Shown: piece after piece, positions 1 to 9,046 of the stretch
Layout: each line of letters starts with the position of its first letter
How positions within the stretch are numbered: the first letter of the stretch is position 1
Assembly: GCA_012520975.1 (NCBI GenBank)
Contig: JAAYNF010000085.1
Location: forward strand, 1-35,082
DNA: 35,082 bases
Direction of reading: 5' to 3'
From: Clostridiaceae bacterium
GTDB lineage: Bacteria; Bacillota; Clostridia; Saccharofermentanales; UBA5734
The notes under the pieces: generated by a model
What the model was told of the DNA's origin: nothing
Database searches by the model: none
The model's input: the letters and a program-made list of their open reading frames with translations, nothing else
Program-made: the position numbers and the translations under genes

Positions 1-2
1 TC

Positions 3-395
3 ATGAAAAATATCAGCAGCGGCCTGATCGTATATCCGGAGGTTATTCAGCGCCATCTGACAGCCGAATTACCGTTTATGGCAACGGAAAACATCTTGAT
101 GGCTGCTGTTCGGCGTGGCGGTGACCGTCAGGTTCTCCACGAGAAAATCCGTAAGCACAGCATGGACGCCGGCAATCGCGTGAAGCTGGAAGGTGCGGAG
201 AATGATCTCCTGCAGCGCATCGCAGCAGATCCATCCTTTGATTTGGCTCAAGAAGAGTTGGCCGAATTGCTGGATGCCGGTCTATACATCGGCCGGGCAC
301 CGCAACAGGTGGAAGAATACCTGGAACAGGTCGTTTACCCCTTGCTAAAAGCCAATCCGGTTCAAATTGAAACCGAGGAGCCGCTCAGGGTCTGA
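3..395 (+). CDS. purB: Adenylosuccinate lyase, C-terminal fragment (5' part lies outside the window)
   Basis: [32 protein letters not shown]...[16 protein letters not shown] resembles the C-terminal part of the longer PurB type; the frame is open to the window edge. Confidence 0.85.
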   Translation: MKNISSGLIVYPEVIQRHLTAELPFMATENILMAAVRRGGDRQVLHEKIRKHSMDAGNRVKLEGAENDLLQRIAADPSFDLAQEELAELLDAGLYIGRAPQQVEEYLEQVVYPLLKANPVQIETEEPLRV

Positions 396-436
396 AATCA
401 AGTTGCGGTCAGGGTGTTGATCGAAAAAGGCAACGC

Positions 437-460
437 CAAAAGGAGTAACAAAAGGAGTAA
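437..460 (+). repeat. Perfect 12-bp tandem direct repeat (caaaaggagtaa x2)
   Basis: Read directly: CAAAAGGAGTAA CAAAAGGAGTAA, upstream of the gntR promoter. Confidence 0.9.
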
Positions 461-475
461 CGGGTTGGTGAAAAC

Positions 476-504
476 TTGGAAATCGGCTATCTTCATGCTA
501 TGAT
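476..504 (+). promoter_or_regulatory. Putative sigma-A promoter of the GntR-family gene
   Basis: TTGGAA (476-481), 17-nt spacer, TATGAT (499-504), about 45 nt before the ATG at 548. Confidence 0.6.
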
Positions 505-547
505 GTAATGACAAGATTAAGCGCCATTCCTTGAAGGAGACCATAAT

Positions 548-1288
548 ATGAAACTGGATAGACGCAGTACAATACCTTTGTATGCTCAACTGAAAGAATT
601 GCTCAGTGATCGGATCCGCGCAGGGGATTATGCTCCGGGCGAAAAAATTCCGTCTGAACTTGCATTTTGCAAGGAGCTGGATTTAAGCCGACCGACCGTG
701 CGTCAGGCCATTTCGGAACTGGTGACCGAAGGCATACTGATTATTGTCAAGGGCAAAGGAACTTTTGTTGCACCGGAGCCGGAAAAAATTGAGTTAAAAG
801 GTTTTAATGCCTTTGCTTTTTCCTTTTTGTCGGCTCGAGAACTGGACGGATTACATGATCTTACCGTTGAAATGGTGGAAGCTGATTCCGAGACCGGCCG
901 ACTCTTTGATACAGCCGGGGGAACCGGTCATGCCGGTTACTGGAAAATACAATGGCAATTGACCGATGAAGACCGTGTTTTTGCTTTATGTCAATCCTTG
1001 ATCCCTGTCTATATGTTCCCGGAACTTGGCAATGATTTAAAACAGAAGCGGCGAATGATCGAAATTACCGCCAACAAATATGCTTATCTGCCTCAAAGGG
1101 CTAATTGTAAAATTGCGGTTCGGCCGGCTGATCATCAGGAAGCTAGGGAATTGGACATCGCCCGTAATTCACCGGTTCTGGTTTCGACGAGTCGTTTGGT
1201 TTCACGCAGTGGCAATGTTTGTGAAGTGGTCAGAGCCGTCATGCGGGCCGATCTTGTCACAATCCGCCTGGATGCCGGAAGGAGCTGA
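548..1288 (+). CDS. GntR-family transcriptional regulator (HutC/UTRA type)
   Basis: N-terminal winged helix IPLYAQLKELLSDRIRAGDYAPGEKIPSELAFCKELDLSRPTVRQAISELVTEGI...GKGTFVA; the C-terminal part fits a UTRA effector domain; RBS gaaggaga. Confidence 0.9.
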   Translation: MKLDRRSTIPLYAQLKELLSDRIRAGDYAPGEKIPSELAFCKELDLSRPTVRQAISELVTEGILIIVKGKGTFVAPEPEKIELKGFNAFAFSFLSARELDGLHDLTVEMVEADSETGRLFDTAGGTGHAGYWKIQWQLTDEDRVFALCQSLIPVYMFPELGNDLKQKRRMIEITANKYAYLPQRANCKIAVRPADHQEARELDIARNSPVLVSTSRLVSRSGNVCEVVRAVMRADLVTIRLDAGRS

Positions 1289-1296
1289 ATCTGGGC

Positions 1297-2439
1297 TTGC
1301 CGATATACCTTGACTATTCTGCCTCCCATCCGGTTTACCCTCAGGTCCGTGATGATTATTTGGCACTTCTGGACCGATACTACGCCAATTCCGCCTCAGT
1401 TCATCCTTTGGGAAGGGAAGCATCGCAGTTCATCGATCAGAGCCGTCGACGGATCGCCCAAGTTTTGGGTTGCCAAGATGACGAAATCATCCTGACATCG
1501 GGAGGGTCCGAGTCAATCAATTTGGCGATCAAGGGTTATGTTGAGGCCAATCCACGACTCAACAAACGGATCATAACCAGCTTGGGAGAACACGCCGCCA
1601 CGACAGAAACCGTTTCTTGGCTGAAAAAACAGGGTTATGACCTTGTCTCATTGTCTCTTCAGTCGGACGGTTGTGTGGATCCGGATGCCTTTGCCGAGGC
1701 ATTGCGGCAGCCGGCCGCTTTGATCAGCCTGATCCATGTCAACAACGAGACCGGGGCGGTCAATCCCATTGAGGAAATTGTCGGGTTGCGCAATCGGTTG
1801 CAACCTCGTACCGCCATACACATTGACGGCGTACAGACCATCGGCCGAATGCCTTTTTGCTTCAAATCCGCCGGCATCGACATGATGTCCGGCAGTGGGC
1901 ATAAAATCGGAGCACCTAAAGGGATCGGCTGGTTGCTGATTCGCCGGGGAATTCACTTGGCTGCACAAATCCACGGTGGCGGTCAGCAACGAGGACTGCG
2001 CTCCGGCACGGAAAATCCGCCGTTGGCCGGAGCTTTGGCTCATGCCTTGCGCTTGGCCACTGAAAAACTATCTGAGCAATGTGTACAGGTGGCAGAACTT
2101 CGATCTCAACTGCTGTCCCATTTGACGGCGCGAAAGGTTGATCATCAGGTTTTGTCGCCGCCGAACGCTGTTCCGCACATTCTTATGGTGGCCTTTCCCG
2201 GCCTGCGCGGAGAGACATTGTTACATGCCTTGTCGGCCAAAGGCATCTATGTGTCAACCGGCGCGGCTTGCTCGTCAAAACGCAGGAAAGACAATCCGGT
2301 CCTCCAAGCGATGGGCATTCCCGCCGAACTGGCCGGATGTGCGGTTCGCATCAGCCTATCTGCACAAAACACATCGGAAGAAATAAGTGAAACGGCGTTG
2401 GCCATTGACGAGAGCTGCCGTCGTTTGATCCAAACATAG
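1297..2439 (+). CDS. Cysteine desulfurase (NifS family, class V aminotransferase), TTG start, likely partner of ThiI
   Basis: YLDYSASHPVYPQV..., TSGGSESINLAIKGY, HIDGVQTIGR, MSGSGHKIGAPKGIGWL (PLP Lys), STGAACSS (catalytic Cys); directly upstream of thiI. Confidence 0.93.
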   Translation: MPIYLDYSASHPVYPQVRDDYLALLDRYYANSASVHPLGREASQFIDQSRRRIAQVLGCQDDEIILTSGGSESINLAIKGYVEANPRLNKRIITSLGEHAATTETVSWLKKQGYDLVSLSLQSDGCVDPDAFAEALRQPAALISLIHVNNETGAVNPIEEIVGLRNRLQPRTAIHIDGVQTIGRMPFCFKSAGIDMMSGSGHKIGAPKGIGWLLIRRGIHLAAQIHGGGQQRGLRSGTENPPLAGALAHALRLATEKLSEQCVQVAELRSQLLSHLTARKVDHQVLSPPNAVPHILMVAFPGLRGETLLHALSAKGIYVSTGAACSSKRRKDNPVLQAMGIPAELAGCAVRISLSAQNTSEEISETALAIDESCRRLIQT

Positions 2440-2447
2440 GAGGTACT

Positions 2448-3641
2448 ATGTTCGATCATCAGGAAATCATCTTGGCCCGGATCGGCGAAATCGCCTTGAA
2501 AGGGCTGAACCGGGGACAATTCGAACGCCGATTGATAGGCAATATCAAACGGCGATTACAAGCTTTCGGCCGTTTTGCCATCGAACAGCGGCAATCAAGA
2601 ATCTGGATTGTACCTTCCGGGGAGATTGCTGATTTTGAACCGATTCTTGCTGCGGTGACTTCGGTTTTCGGCATTGTCTCGGCCAGCCCGGTTTGGTGCT
2701 TTGGCGCCGGGCAACGAGATGATTTTCAGGTTTTAAAGACCAAAGCCGTCGAATTCATCGAGCAGCACCTTAAGGATGGCGGCTCTTTTTCATTTAAAGT
2801 CGAAAGTCGCCGTAGCCATAAGCAATATCCGCTGACCTCACCCGAGATCAATGTATTGCTCGGTGCGCACCTTCTGCAAACCTTTCCTGATCAACTGCGC
2901 GTCGATGTCCACCAACCGGATTTTGTCCTCTACGTTGAGGTGCGAGAACAGCTTTATATCTACAATAGAATCATTCAAGGCCATAAAGGTTTGCCCGTTG
3001 GAACAGGCGGAAAGGGTGTGCTCCTGCTTTCCGGTGGAATTGACAGCCCTGTGGCCGGCTACATGATGGCTTCGCGCGGAATGGAACTTGAGGCGGTTTA
3101 TTTTCACGCTTTTCCTTTTACCAGTGACCAAGCCAAGGAAAAAGTAATTGAACTGGCCAAACAACTGACCGCATATGCCGGACGGCTGCGGCTGCATATT
3201 GTGAATTTTACCGATATTCAACTGACTTTACGTGATCACTGCCCAATGGATATGCTGACCATTGCTATGCGTCGGATGATGATGCGTATCGCGGCCCGAA
3301 TAGCCGAAGAAAATGGATGCCTTGCCTTGATAACCGGTGAAAGTCTCGGCCAGGTGGCCAGTCAAACGCTGGAAGCATTGTGTACAACCGATGTGGTTTC
3401 GCCGATTCCGGTGTTCCGGCCGCTGATCGGCTTAGATAAAGACGACATCACGCAAATGGCGCGTCGTATCGGTACCTATGAAACTTCCATACTTCCATAC
3501 GAGGATTGCTGCACGGTTTTTGTCGCCAAGCATCCCAAGACCAAACCCTCGCTGGCCGACGCTGAGGCCGTAGAGAATGGACTGGACATTGACGCGCTGG
3601 TGGCAAGCGCCTTGGTCGATATCGAGGAGGTTCATTTATGA
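2448..3641 (+). CDS. thiI: tRNA 4-thiouridine sulfurtransferase ThiI (no C-terminal rhodanese domain)
   Basis: THUMP-type N-terminus and PP-loop LLLSGGIDSPVAGYMMASRGMELEAVYFHAFPFTS; ITGESLGQVASQTLEAL; ends shortly after YEDCCTVFVAKHPKTKP. Confidence 0.95.
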   Translation: MFDHQEIILARIGEIALKGLNRGQFERRLIGNIKRRLQAFGRFAIEQRQSRIWIVPSGEIADFEPILAAVTSVFGIVSASPVWCFGAGQRDDFQVLKTKAVEFIEQHLKDGGSFSFKVESRRSHKQYPLTSPEINVLLGAHLLQTFPDQLRVDVHQPDFVLYVEVREQLYIYNRIIQGHKGLPVGTGGKGVLLLSGGIDSPVAGYMMASRGMELEAVYFHAFPFTSDQAKEKVIELAKQLTAYAGRLRLHIVNFTDIQLTLRDHCPMDMLTIAMRRMMMRIAARIAEENGCLALITGESLGQVASQTLEALCTTDVVSPIPVFRPLIGLDKDDITQMARRIGTYETSILPYEDCCTVFVAKHPKTKPSLADAEAVENGLDIDALVASALVDIEEVHL

Positions 3642-4618
3642 GAATCGGAAAATTAAGTAATAGGGATTTACAGCGTTTGGTTTTGGATCGACTGCCAAAA
3701 TCCCATCGCTTTGTTACCAGCGGACCGGCCGTTGGTCAAGATTGTTCAGCCATCCGCTTCGGTGATGGCCAGGTTGTTTTGTCCACAGATCCGATCACAG
3801 GCGCAACATCCGATATCGGCCGTTTGGCTGTATTGGTAAATGTTAACGATATTGCTACCTGTGGAATTCGGCCGACAGCCCTACTGCTCACCATTATTGT
3901 CCCGCCGGATTACACGACCGACGAGTTGCGCCAAGCAATCGACCAGGCAGCCGCCACCGCCGAAAAGTTAAATGTCAGCATCGTCGGCGGTCATACCGAG
4001 GTCAGCGATGCCGTCAACCGCATGATCATCTCCTCAACAGCAATCGGATTTACCTATGGCAATCAGATCATACGATCCTGCGATGCCCTTGCCGATGACA
4101 CCTTGGTTATGACCAAGACCGCCGGCCTTGAGGGGACCGTGATCTTGGCCGCCGATCAGGCTGAACGTTTGCAGGAACATTTGAGCGCAGAGGAGTTTCT
4201 GGAAGCAAACAAACTGCTGGATCAGATCAGTGTCCTTGAGGAGGGAAGTTGCGGCGCCGATCTCGGCGTTCATGCCATGCATGACGCAACAGAAGGAGGC
4301 ATTCTGGGCGCGGTCTGGGAAATGGCCGAAGCCAGTGGACTGGGTTGCATTGTCGAAGCCGACAAGATTCCTGTTCATCCCTTAACTGAAAAAATCTGCC
4401 GAATCCTTGAACTTGACCCTCTACGGCTGATTGCCAGTGGCAGCATGATTATGGCTACGTCTGATCCGGAAATTCTGGTTACCGAATTGACCGTCCGCGG
4501 CATTAATGGCAAGATCATCGGCCGGTTGACCGAGAACCGTGATCGGATCCTGATGCTGGAAGGGAAGGAGCTGGAGTTACCGCCTCCGGGCTCAGATGAA
4601 CTTTACAAAATGCTTTGA
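3638..4618 (+). CDS. AIR synthase-related (PurM/HypE/SelD-like fold) protein of unresolved function
   Basis: GQDCSAIRFGDGQVVLSTDPITGATSDIGRLAVLVNVNDIATCGIRPTALLLTIIVPP and VGGHTEVSDAVNR are AIR-synthase hallmarks; overlaps the thiI stop by 4 nt. Confidence 0.85.
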   Translation: MRIGKLSNRDLQRLVLDRLPKSHRFVTSGPAVGQDCSAIRFGDGQVVLSTDPITGATSDIGRLAVLVNVNDIATCGIRPTALLLTIIVPPDYTTDELRQAIDQAAATAEKLNVSIVGGHTEVSDAVNRMIISSTAIGFTYGNQIIRSCDALADDTLVMTKTAGLEGTVILAADQAERLQEHLSAEEFLEANKLLDQISVLEEGSCGADLGVHAMHDATEGGILGAVWEMAEASGLGCIVEADKIPVHPLTEKICRILELDPLRLIASGSMIMATSDPEILVTELTVRGINGKIIGRLTENRDRILMLEGKELELPPPGSDELYKML

Positions 4619-4674
4619 TTCGTTAAAATAGATTGAAGAAATGTTTGCGCAGCAGTCTGCAGGAAGGATTTATC

Positions 4675-5916
4675 ATGAGTTTTTCACATCTGGCCTCAAC
4701 CGACCCGGAAATTTATCAGGCAATTCAACAAGAAATTCAGCGCCAGCGCGATAAAATCGAATTGATCGCATCGGAAAATTTTGTCAGCCCGGCGATTCTT
4801 GAAGCCGTCGGTTCGCCATTAACCAACAAATATGCTGAGGGTTACCCCGGCAAACGATATTACGGCGGCTGCGAACATGTGGACATTGCCGAAAGCTTGG
4901 CTATTGAGCGGGCCAAAGCTTTGTTTGGCGCGGAGCACGTTAATGTTCAGCCTCATTCCGGCGCCCAAGCCAACAATGCGGTTTATTTTGCTATGTTGGA
5001 GCCCGGTGATAAAATTTTGGGTTTGGATTTAAGCCATGGCGGTCATCTGACCCATGGCATGAGCAGAAATGTCTCGGGCAGAATCTATCAGGCTTCGGCC
5101 TATACCGTCGAGAAAGAAACCAGCATCATCGACTATGACCGCTTGCTGGAAACGGCGCGTTCCGTACATCCGAAGATTATCGTGGCCGGTGCCAGCGCGT
5201 ATCCGCGCACCTTGAACTTCGCCAAATTCCGCGAGATCGCTGATGATGTGGGAGCGCTGCTTTTTGTTGATATGGCGCACATTGCCGGCTTGATCGCCGC
5301 CGGTTTGCATCCCAGTCCGATCCCTTATGCCGACATCGTTACGACCACGACGCACAAAACTTTACGCGGTCCACGCGGCGGCATGATCCTCTGTAAAGAG
5401 CAATATGCCAAAGCTATTGATTCGGCTGTTTTCCCCGGTCAGCAGGGCGGACCTTTGATGCACGTTATCGCCGGCAAGGCAGTGGCCTTAAAAGAAGCTC
5501 TGGAGCCTTCCTTTAAGGTTTATCAACAGCATATTCTGGACAATGCCCAAGCGCTGGCTACAGGTCTCATTCGCCGTGGCTTCAACTTGGTGTCCGGTGG
5601 CACCGATACCCATCTGATGCTTGTCGACCTGCGCGGAACCGGTGTAACCGGCAGGGATATGCAGATCCGATTGGATGATGTGAACATCACCTGCAATAAA
5701 AACGGCATTCCCTATGATCCGGAAAAACCCTTTGTCACCAGCGGGATTCGACTGGGTACGCCGGCGGTAACCACACGTGGCATGACCCCCGACGACATGG
5801 ACGTGATCGCCGATTTAATCACCGCAGCCTTACATGATTTTGACGGTTCGGCTACACAGATCCGTCAACAGGTGGAAAGCATCTGCGCACGCTATCCGCT
5901 CTATCCGTCTCTCTAG
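4675..5916 (+). CDS. glyA: Serine hydroxymethyltransferase
   Basis: [59 protein letters not shown] (PLP Lys). The RBS supports the ATG at 4675 rather than 4633. Confidence 0.97.
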   Translation: MSFSHLASTDPEIYQAIQQEIQRQRDKIELIASENFVSPAILEAVGSPLTNKYAEGYPGKRYYGGCEHVDIAESLAIERAKALFGAEHVNVQPHSGAQANNAVYFAMLEPGDKILGLDLSHGGHLTHGMSRNVSGRIYQASAYTVEKETSIIDYDRLLETARSVHPKIIVAGASAYPRTLNFAKFREIADDVGALLFVDMAHIAGLIAAGLHPSPIPYADIVTTTTHKTLRGPRGGMILCKEQYAKAIDSAVFPGQQGGPLMHVIAGKAVALKEALEPSFKVYQQHILDNAQALATGLIRRGFNLVSGGTDTHLMLVDLRGTGVTGRDMQIRLDDVNITCNKNGIPYDPEKPFVTSGIRLGTPAVTTRGMTPDDMDVIADLITAALHDFDGSATQIRQQVESICARYPLYPSL

Positions 5917-5935
5917 GAAACGGAGGACCAAGCTT

Positions 5936-7273
5936 GTGAAATCCAACCGACAAAAGGAACAGCCATTGGCCTATCGAATGGCTCCGCGCACACTGGATGA
6001 GTTTGTCGGCCAGGAACACATTCTTGGGTCGGGGAAAATGTTGCGGCGGATGATCGAGGCAGACCGCTTGTCATCAATTATTTTGTACGGACCACCCGGA
6101 ACCGGCAAAACCTCTTTGGCCCGTGTTATTGCCAACACCACTCAGGTCGGGTATCAAAAGTTAAATGCGGTGATCGCCGGCGTTGCCGACATCAAACGCA
6201 TCATATCCGATACACAAAATCCTTTGCTGAATCCAACGGGCAGAACCGTATTGTTTATTGATGAGATCCACCGGTTTAATAAAGCCCAGCAGGATGCTTT
6301 GTTGCCACAGGTGGAGGACGGCACCCTGATTCTGATCGGCGCGACAACTGAAAATCCTTTTTTTGAGGTCAATAAAGCTTTAATATCTCGTTCCACTGTT
6401 TTTCAGATGCATCCACTGGCCGAAGCCGACATCCGGCAAATCGTTCAGATGGCCCTAGAAGATCAGGAGCGGGGATTGGGGCAATATCCGATCCGAATTG
6501 ACCAGCCTTCTTTGGATCTGATTTGCAACATGTCCAACGGCGATGCACGCATCGCTCTCAATGCTCTGGAGTTGGCCGCCGTGACAACTCCGCCGGAAGC
6601 AGATGGTACAATCCTGATCAATCAGGCGGTTCTTGAGGACTGCATGCAAAAAAGAAGCATTGCCTTTGACCATGATGGCGAGAGCCATTACGACAATATC
6701 AGCGCGTTTATCAAATCCATGCGCGGATCGGATCCCGATGCCACGGCCTTTTATCTGGCCAGAGCACTGCATGGCGGTGAGGACATTGAATTTTTAGCCA
6801 GACGCATCCTGATTTGCGCGGCCGAGGATGTCGGTTTGGCCAATCCGCAGATGTTATCTTTGGCAATGGCTGCCTATCAGGGTGTAATGTCGGTCGGCAT
6901 GCCTGAGGCCAGAATTATCTTGGCCGAAGCAGCATTGGCAATTGCGACCAGTCCAAAATCCAATTCGGCAATTAAAGCCATCGACAGCGCCATGCAGGAT
7001 GTTGCCAGCCGCAGAACCGGAGAGGTTCCGTTGCATCTTCGCAACGCACCGGTTCCGGGTATGGCAGATCTCGGTTACGCCCAAGGATATAAATATGCTC
7101 ACGACTATCCGCGCCATATCGTCGATCAGGAATACCTTCCGGAAGAAATCCGTGGAACCATTTACTTTGAGCCCAGTTCGAATGGTTATGAGGGACGAAT
7201 TAAGGAATGGATCGACCAACGCCGGGCTCATAAAACCGCTAAAGATCAAGCAAAAAGCAAAAACTCGACTTAA
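5936..7273 (+). CDS. rarA: Replication-associated recombination AAA+ ATPase RarA/MgsA
   Basis: APRTLDEFVGQEHILG...ILYGPPGTGKTSLARVIA (Walker A), VLFIDEIHRFNKAQQDALLPQVEDGTLILIGATTENPFFEVN. GTG start at 5936 preceded by cggagg. Confidence 0.95.
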   Translation: MKSNRQKEQPLAYRMAPRTLDEFVGQEHILGSGKMLRRMIEADRLSSIILYGPPGTGKTSLARVIANTTQVGYQKLNAVIAGVADIKRIISDTQNPLLNPTGRTVLFIDEIHRFNKAQQDALLPQVEDGTLILIGATTENPFFEVNKALISRSTVFQMHPLAEADIRQIVQMALEDQERGLGQYPIRIDQPSLDLICNMSNGDARIALNALELAAVTTPPEADGTILINQAVLEDCMQKRSIAFDHDGESHYDNISAFIKSMRGSDPDATAFYLARALHGGEDIEFLARRILICAAEDVGLANPQMLSLAMAAYQGVMSVGMPEARIILAEAALAIATSPKSNSAIKAIDSAMQDVASRRTGEVPLHLRNAPVPGMADLGYAQGYKYAHDYPRHIVDQEYLPEEIRGTIYFEPSSNGYEGRIKEWIDQRRAHKTAKDQAKSKNST

Positions 7274-7379
7274 TTCATATTAATTATCTATGAATTAAAG
7301 AGTAGCGTAACCTTTGTTACAACATACAAGCCGAGCAAGGCATAAAGTATCAATGAAACTTTATGCAGGAGATGACAAT

Positions 7380-8570
7380 ATGCATCAAGTCAAAAGAATT
7401 TATTTGGATCATGCCGCGACCACACCGGTCAGACCGGAGGTTTTGTCGGCGATGATGCCTGCCTTTACCACCGTGTTCGGCAATCCGTCCTCTCTTTATC
7501 AAAGCGGGTTGCAAGCCCATCAACTAATGGAAAATGCCAGAGCCAAGATTGCCGACTGCATCGGTGCTGATAGCACGGAAATTTATTTCACATCCTGCGG
7601 AACCGAGTCGGACAACTGGGCCATTAAAGGAGCGGCCCAATCCCATCAAGGCAAGGGAAGACATATGGTCACCTCGGCAATTGAGCACCATGCCGTCCTC
7701 CACGCATTCGATGCTTTGGCAAAACAGGGCTTTGAGATCACCAAACTGCCGGTGGACGCGGATGGCTTGTTGGATCCGGAAGCGGTTCGCTCGGCCATTC
7801 GTGATGATACCATTTTGGTCTCGGTCATGATGGCCAATAACGAGATCGGCGTGATCCAGCCGATCGAAGAAATCGCCGCCATCTGCCGTAGCAACCAAGT
7901 GCTTTTTCACACCGACGCCGTGCAGGCCGGTGGAGCTTTGCCCATTGATGCACATCGTATGGGCGTTGATTTGATGTCTTTTTCCGGACATAAGCTTTAC
8001 GCGCCCAAAGGAGTCGGTGCTTTGTATATTCGTCGGGGAGTACGGATCGCCAATTTTTTCGACGGCGGTGCTCAGGAGCGAAATCGACGGGGCGGTACCG
8101 AGAATGTACCGGCAATCACTGGTTTTGCCCGAGCCTTTGAGCTGGCGATTCAGGAAATGGAGGAAAACAGCCGGCAACTGATCGAGTTGCGCGATGCTTT
8201 GATCGACGGTATTCTTACACGCATTCCACATACCAGACTTAATGGTCATCCAACTCGACGTTTGCCGAACAATGTCAATGTTTCCATTGAATTCATCGAA
8301 GGCGAGGCCATTTTGCTCATGTTGGATCAGCTCGGTTATGAATGCTCAAGCGGATCGGCCTGCACCTCGGGGGCACTCGATCCTTCCCATGTCCTGCTGG
8401 CGCTTGGATTGCCCCATGAAATCGCACACGGCTCTTTGCGTGTAACTTTTGGACGTTCCAATACCATGGATGATGTGAATCGGCTGATTGACGATCTGGA
8501 AATCGTTGTCCGCCGTCTGCGCGAGATGTCACCTCTGTACAATGAAAATATTTTTAGTGTTCAAAACTGA
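7380..8570 (+). CDS. iscS: Cysteine desulfurase (IscS/NifS)
   Basis: RIYLDHAATTPVRPEVLSAM, HTDAVQAGGALPIDAHRMGVDLMSFSGHKLYAPKGVGALYIRRG, ECSSGSACTSG; followed by iscU and mnmA; RBS aggaga before the ATG at 7380. Confidence 0.95.
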   Translation: MHQVKRIYLDHAATTPVRPEVLSAMMPAFTTVFGNPSSLYQSGLQAHQLMENARAKIADCIGADSTEIYFTSCGTESDNWAIKGAAQSHQGKGRHMVTSAIEHHAVLHAFDALAKQGFEITKLPVDADGLLDPEAVRSAIRDDTILVSVMMANNEIGVIQPIEEIAAICRSNQVLFHTDAVQAGGALPIDAHRMGVDLMSFSGHKLYAPKGVGALYIRRGVRIANFFDGGAQERNRRGGTENVPAITGFARAFELAIQEMEENSRQLIELRDALIDGILTRIPHTRLNGHPTRRLPNNVNVSIEFIEGEAILLMLDQLGYECSSGSACTSGALDPSHVLLALGLPHEIAHGSLRVTFGRSNTMDDVNRLIDDLEIVVRRLREMSPLYNENIFSVQN

Positions 8571-8611
8571 CCCGGCCGCCGGGCAGATCGTATCGGAAAG
8601 TGAGATTAAAT

Positions 8612-9046
8612 ATGCAATACAGTGATCGTGTCATGGACCATTTCATGAATCCACGTAATGTCGGTGAAATCGAGGACGCGGAGGCCACAGGACTGATCGG
8701 CAACGCCAAATGCGGTGATATCATGAAGATGTTTTTGAAAATAGAAGACGGAATCATTGTCGATGCCAAGTTTAAGACCTTTGGCTGTGGAGCCGCGATC
8801 GCAACAAGCAGCATGGCAACCGAAATGATCAAGGGAAAGACCTTGGATGAGGCATTGCAGCTGACCAACAAGGCGGTGGCCGAGGCGCTCGGTGGTTTGC
8901 CCCCTGTTAAGATGCATTGTTCCTTGTTGGCTGAACAAGCGGTAAAATCAGCCTTGAAAGAGTACTATGAAAAACATGATCTGATCAACGATGACAACCG
9001 CCATCTTTTTGACAAGCTCAATGAGGATGCCCATGACCATGCCTAA
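8612..9046 (+). CDS. iscU: Fe-S cluster assembly scaffold, IscU/NifU N-terminal type
   Basis: YSDRVMDHFMNPRNVGEIEDAEATGLIGNAKCGDIMKMFLKI...TFGCGAAIATSSMATEMIKGKTLDEA...HCSLLAEQAVKSAL; three conserved Cys. Confidence 0.95.
   Translation: MQYSDRVMDHFMNPRNVGEIEDAEATGLIGNAKCGDIMKMFLKIEDGIIVDAKFKTFGCGAAIATSSMATEMIKGKTLDEALQLTNKAVAEALGGLPPVKMHCSLLAEQAVKSALKEYYEKHDLINDDNRHLFDKLNEDAHDHA

Noticed and set aside
7524-8249. 241-aa minus-strand ORF opposite iscS
   Set aside because: Antisense shadow of a well-supported cysteine desulfurase; no family motifs and no RBS context seen.
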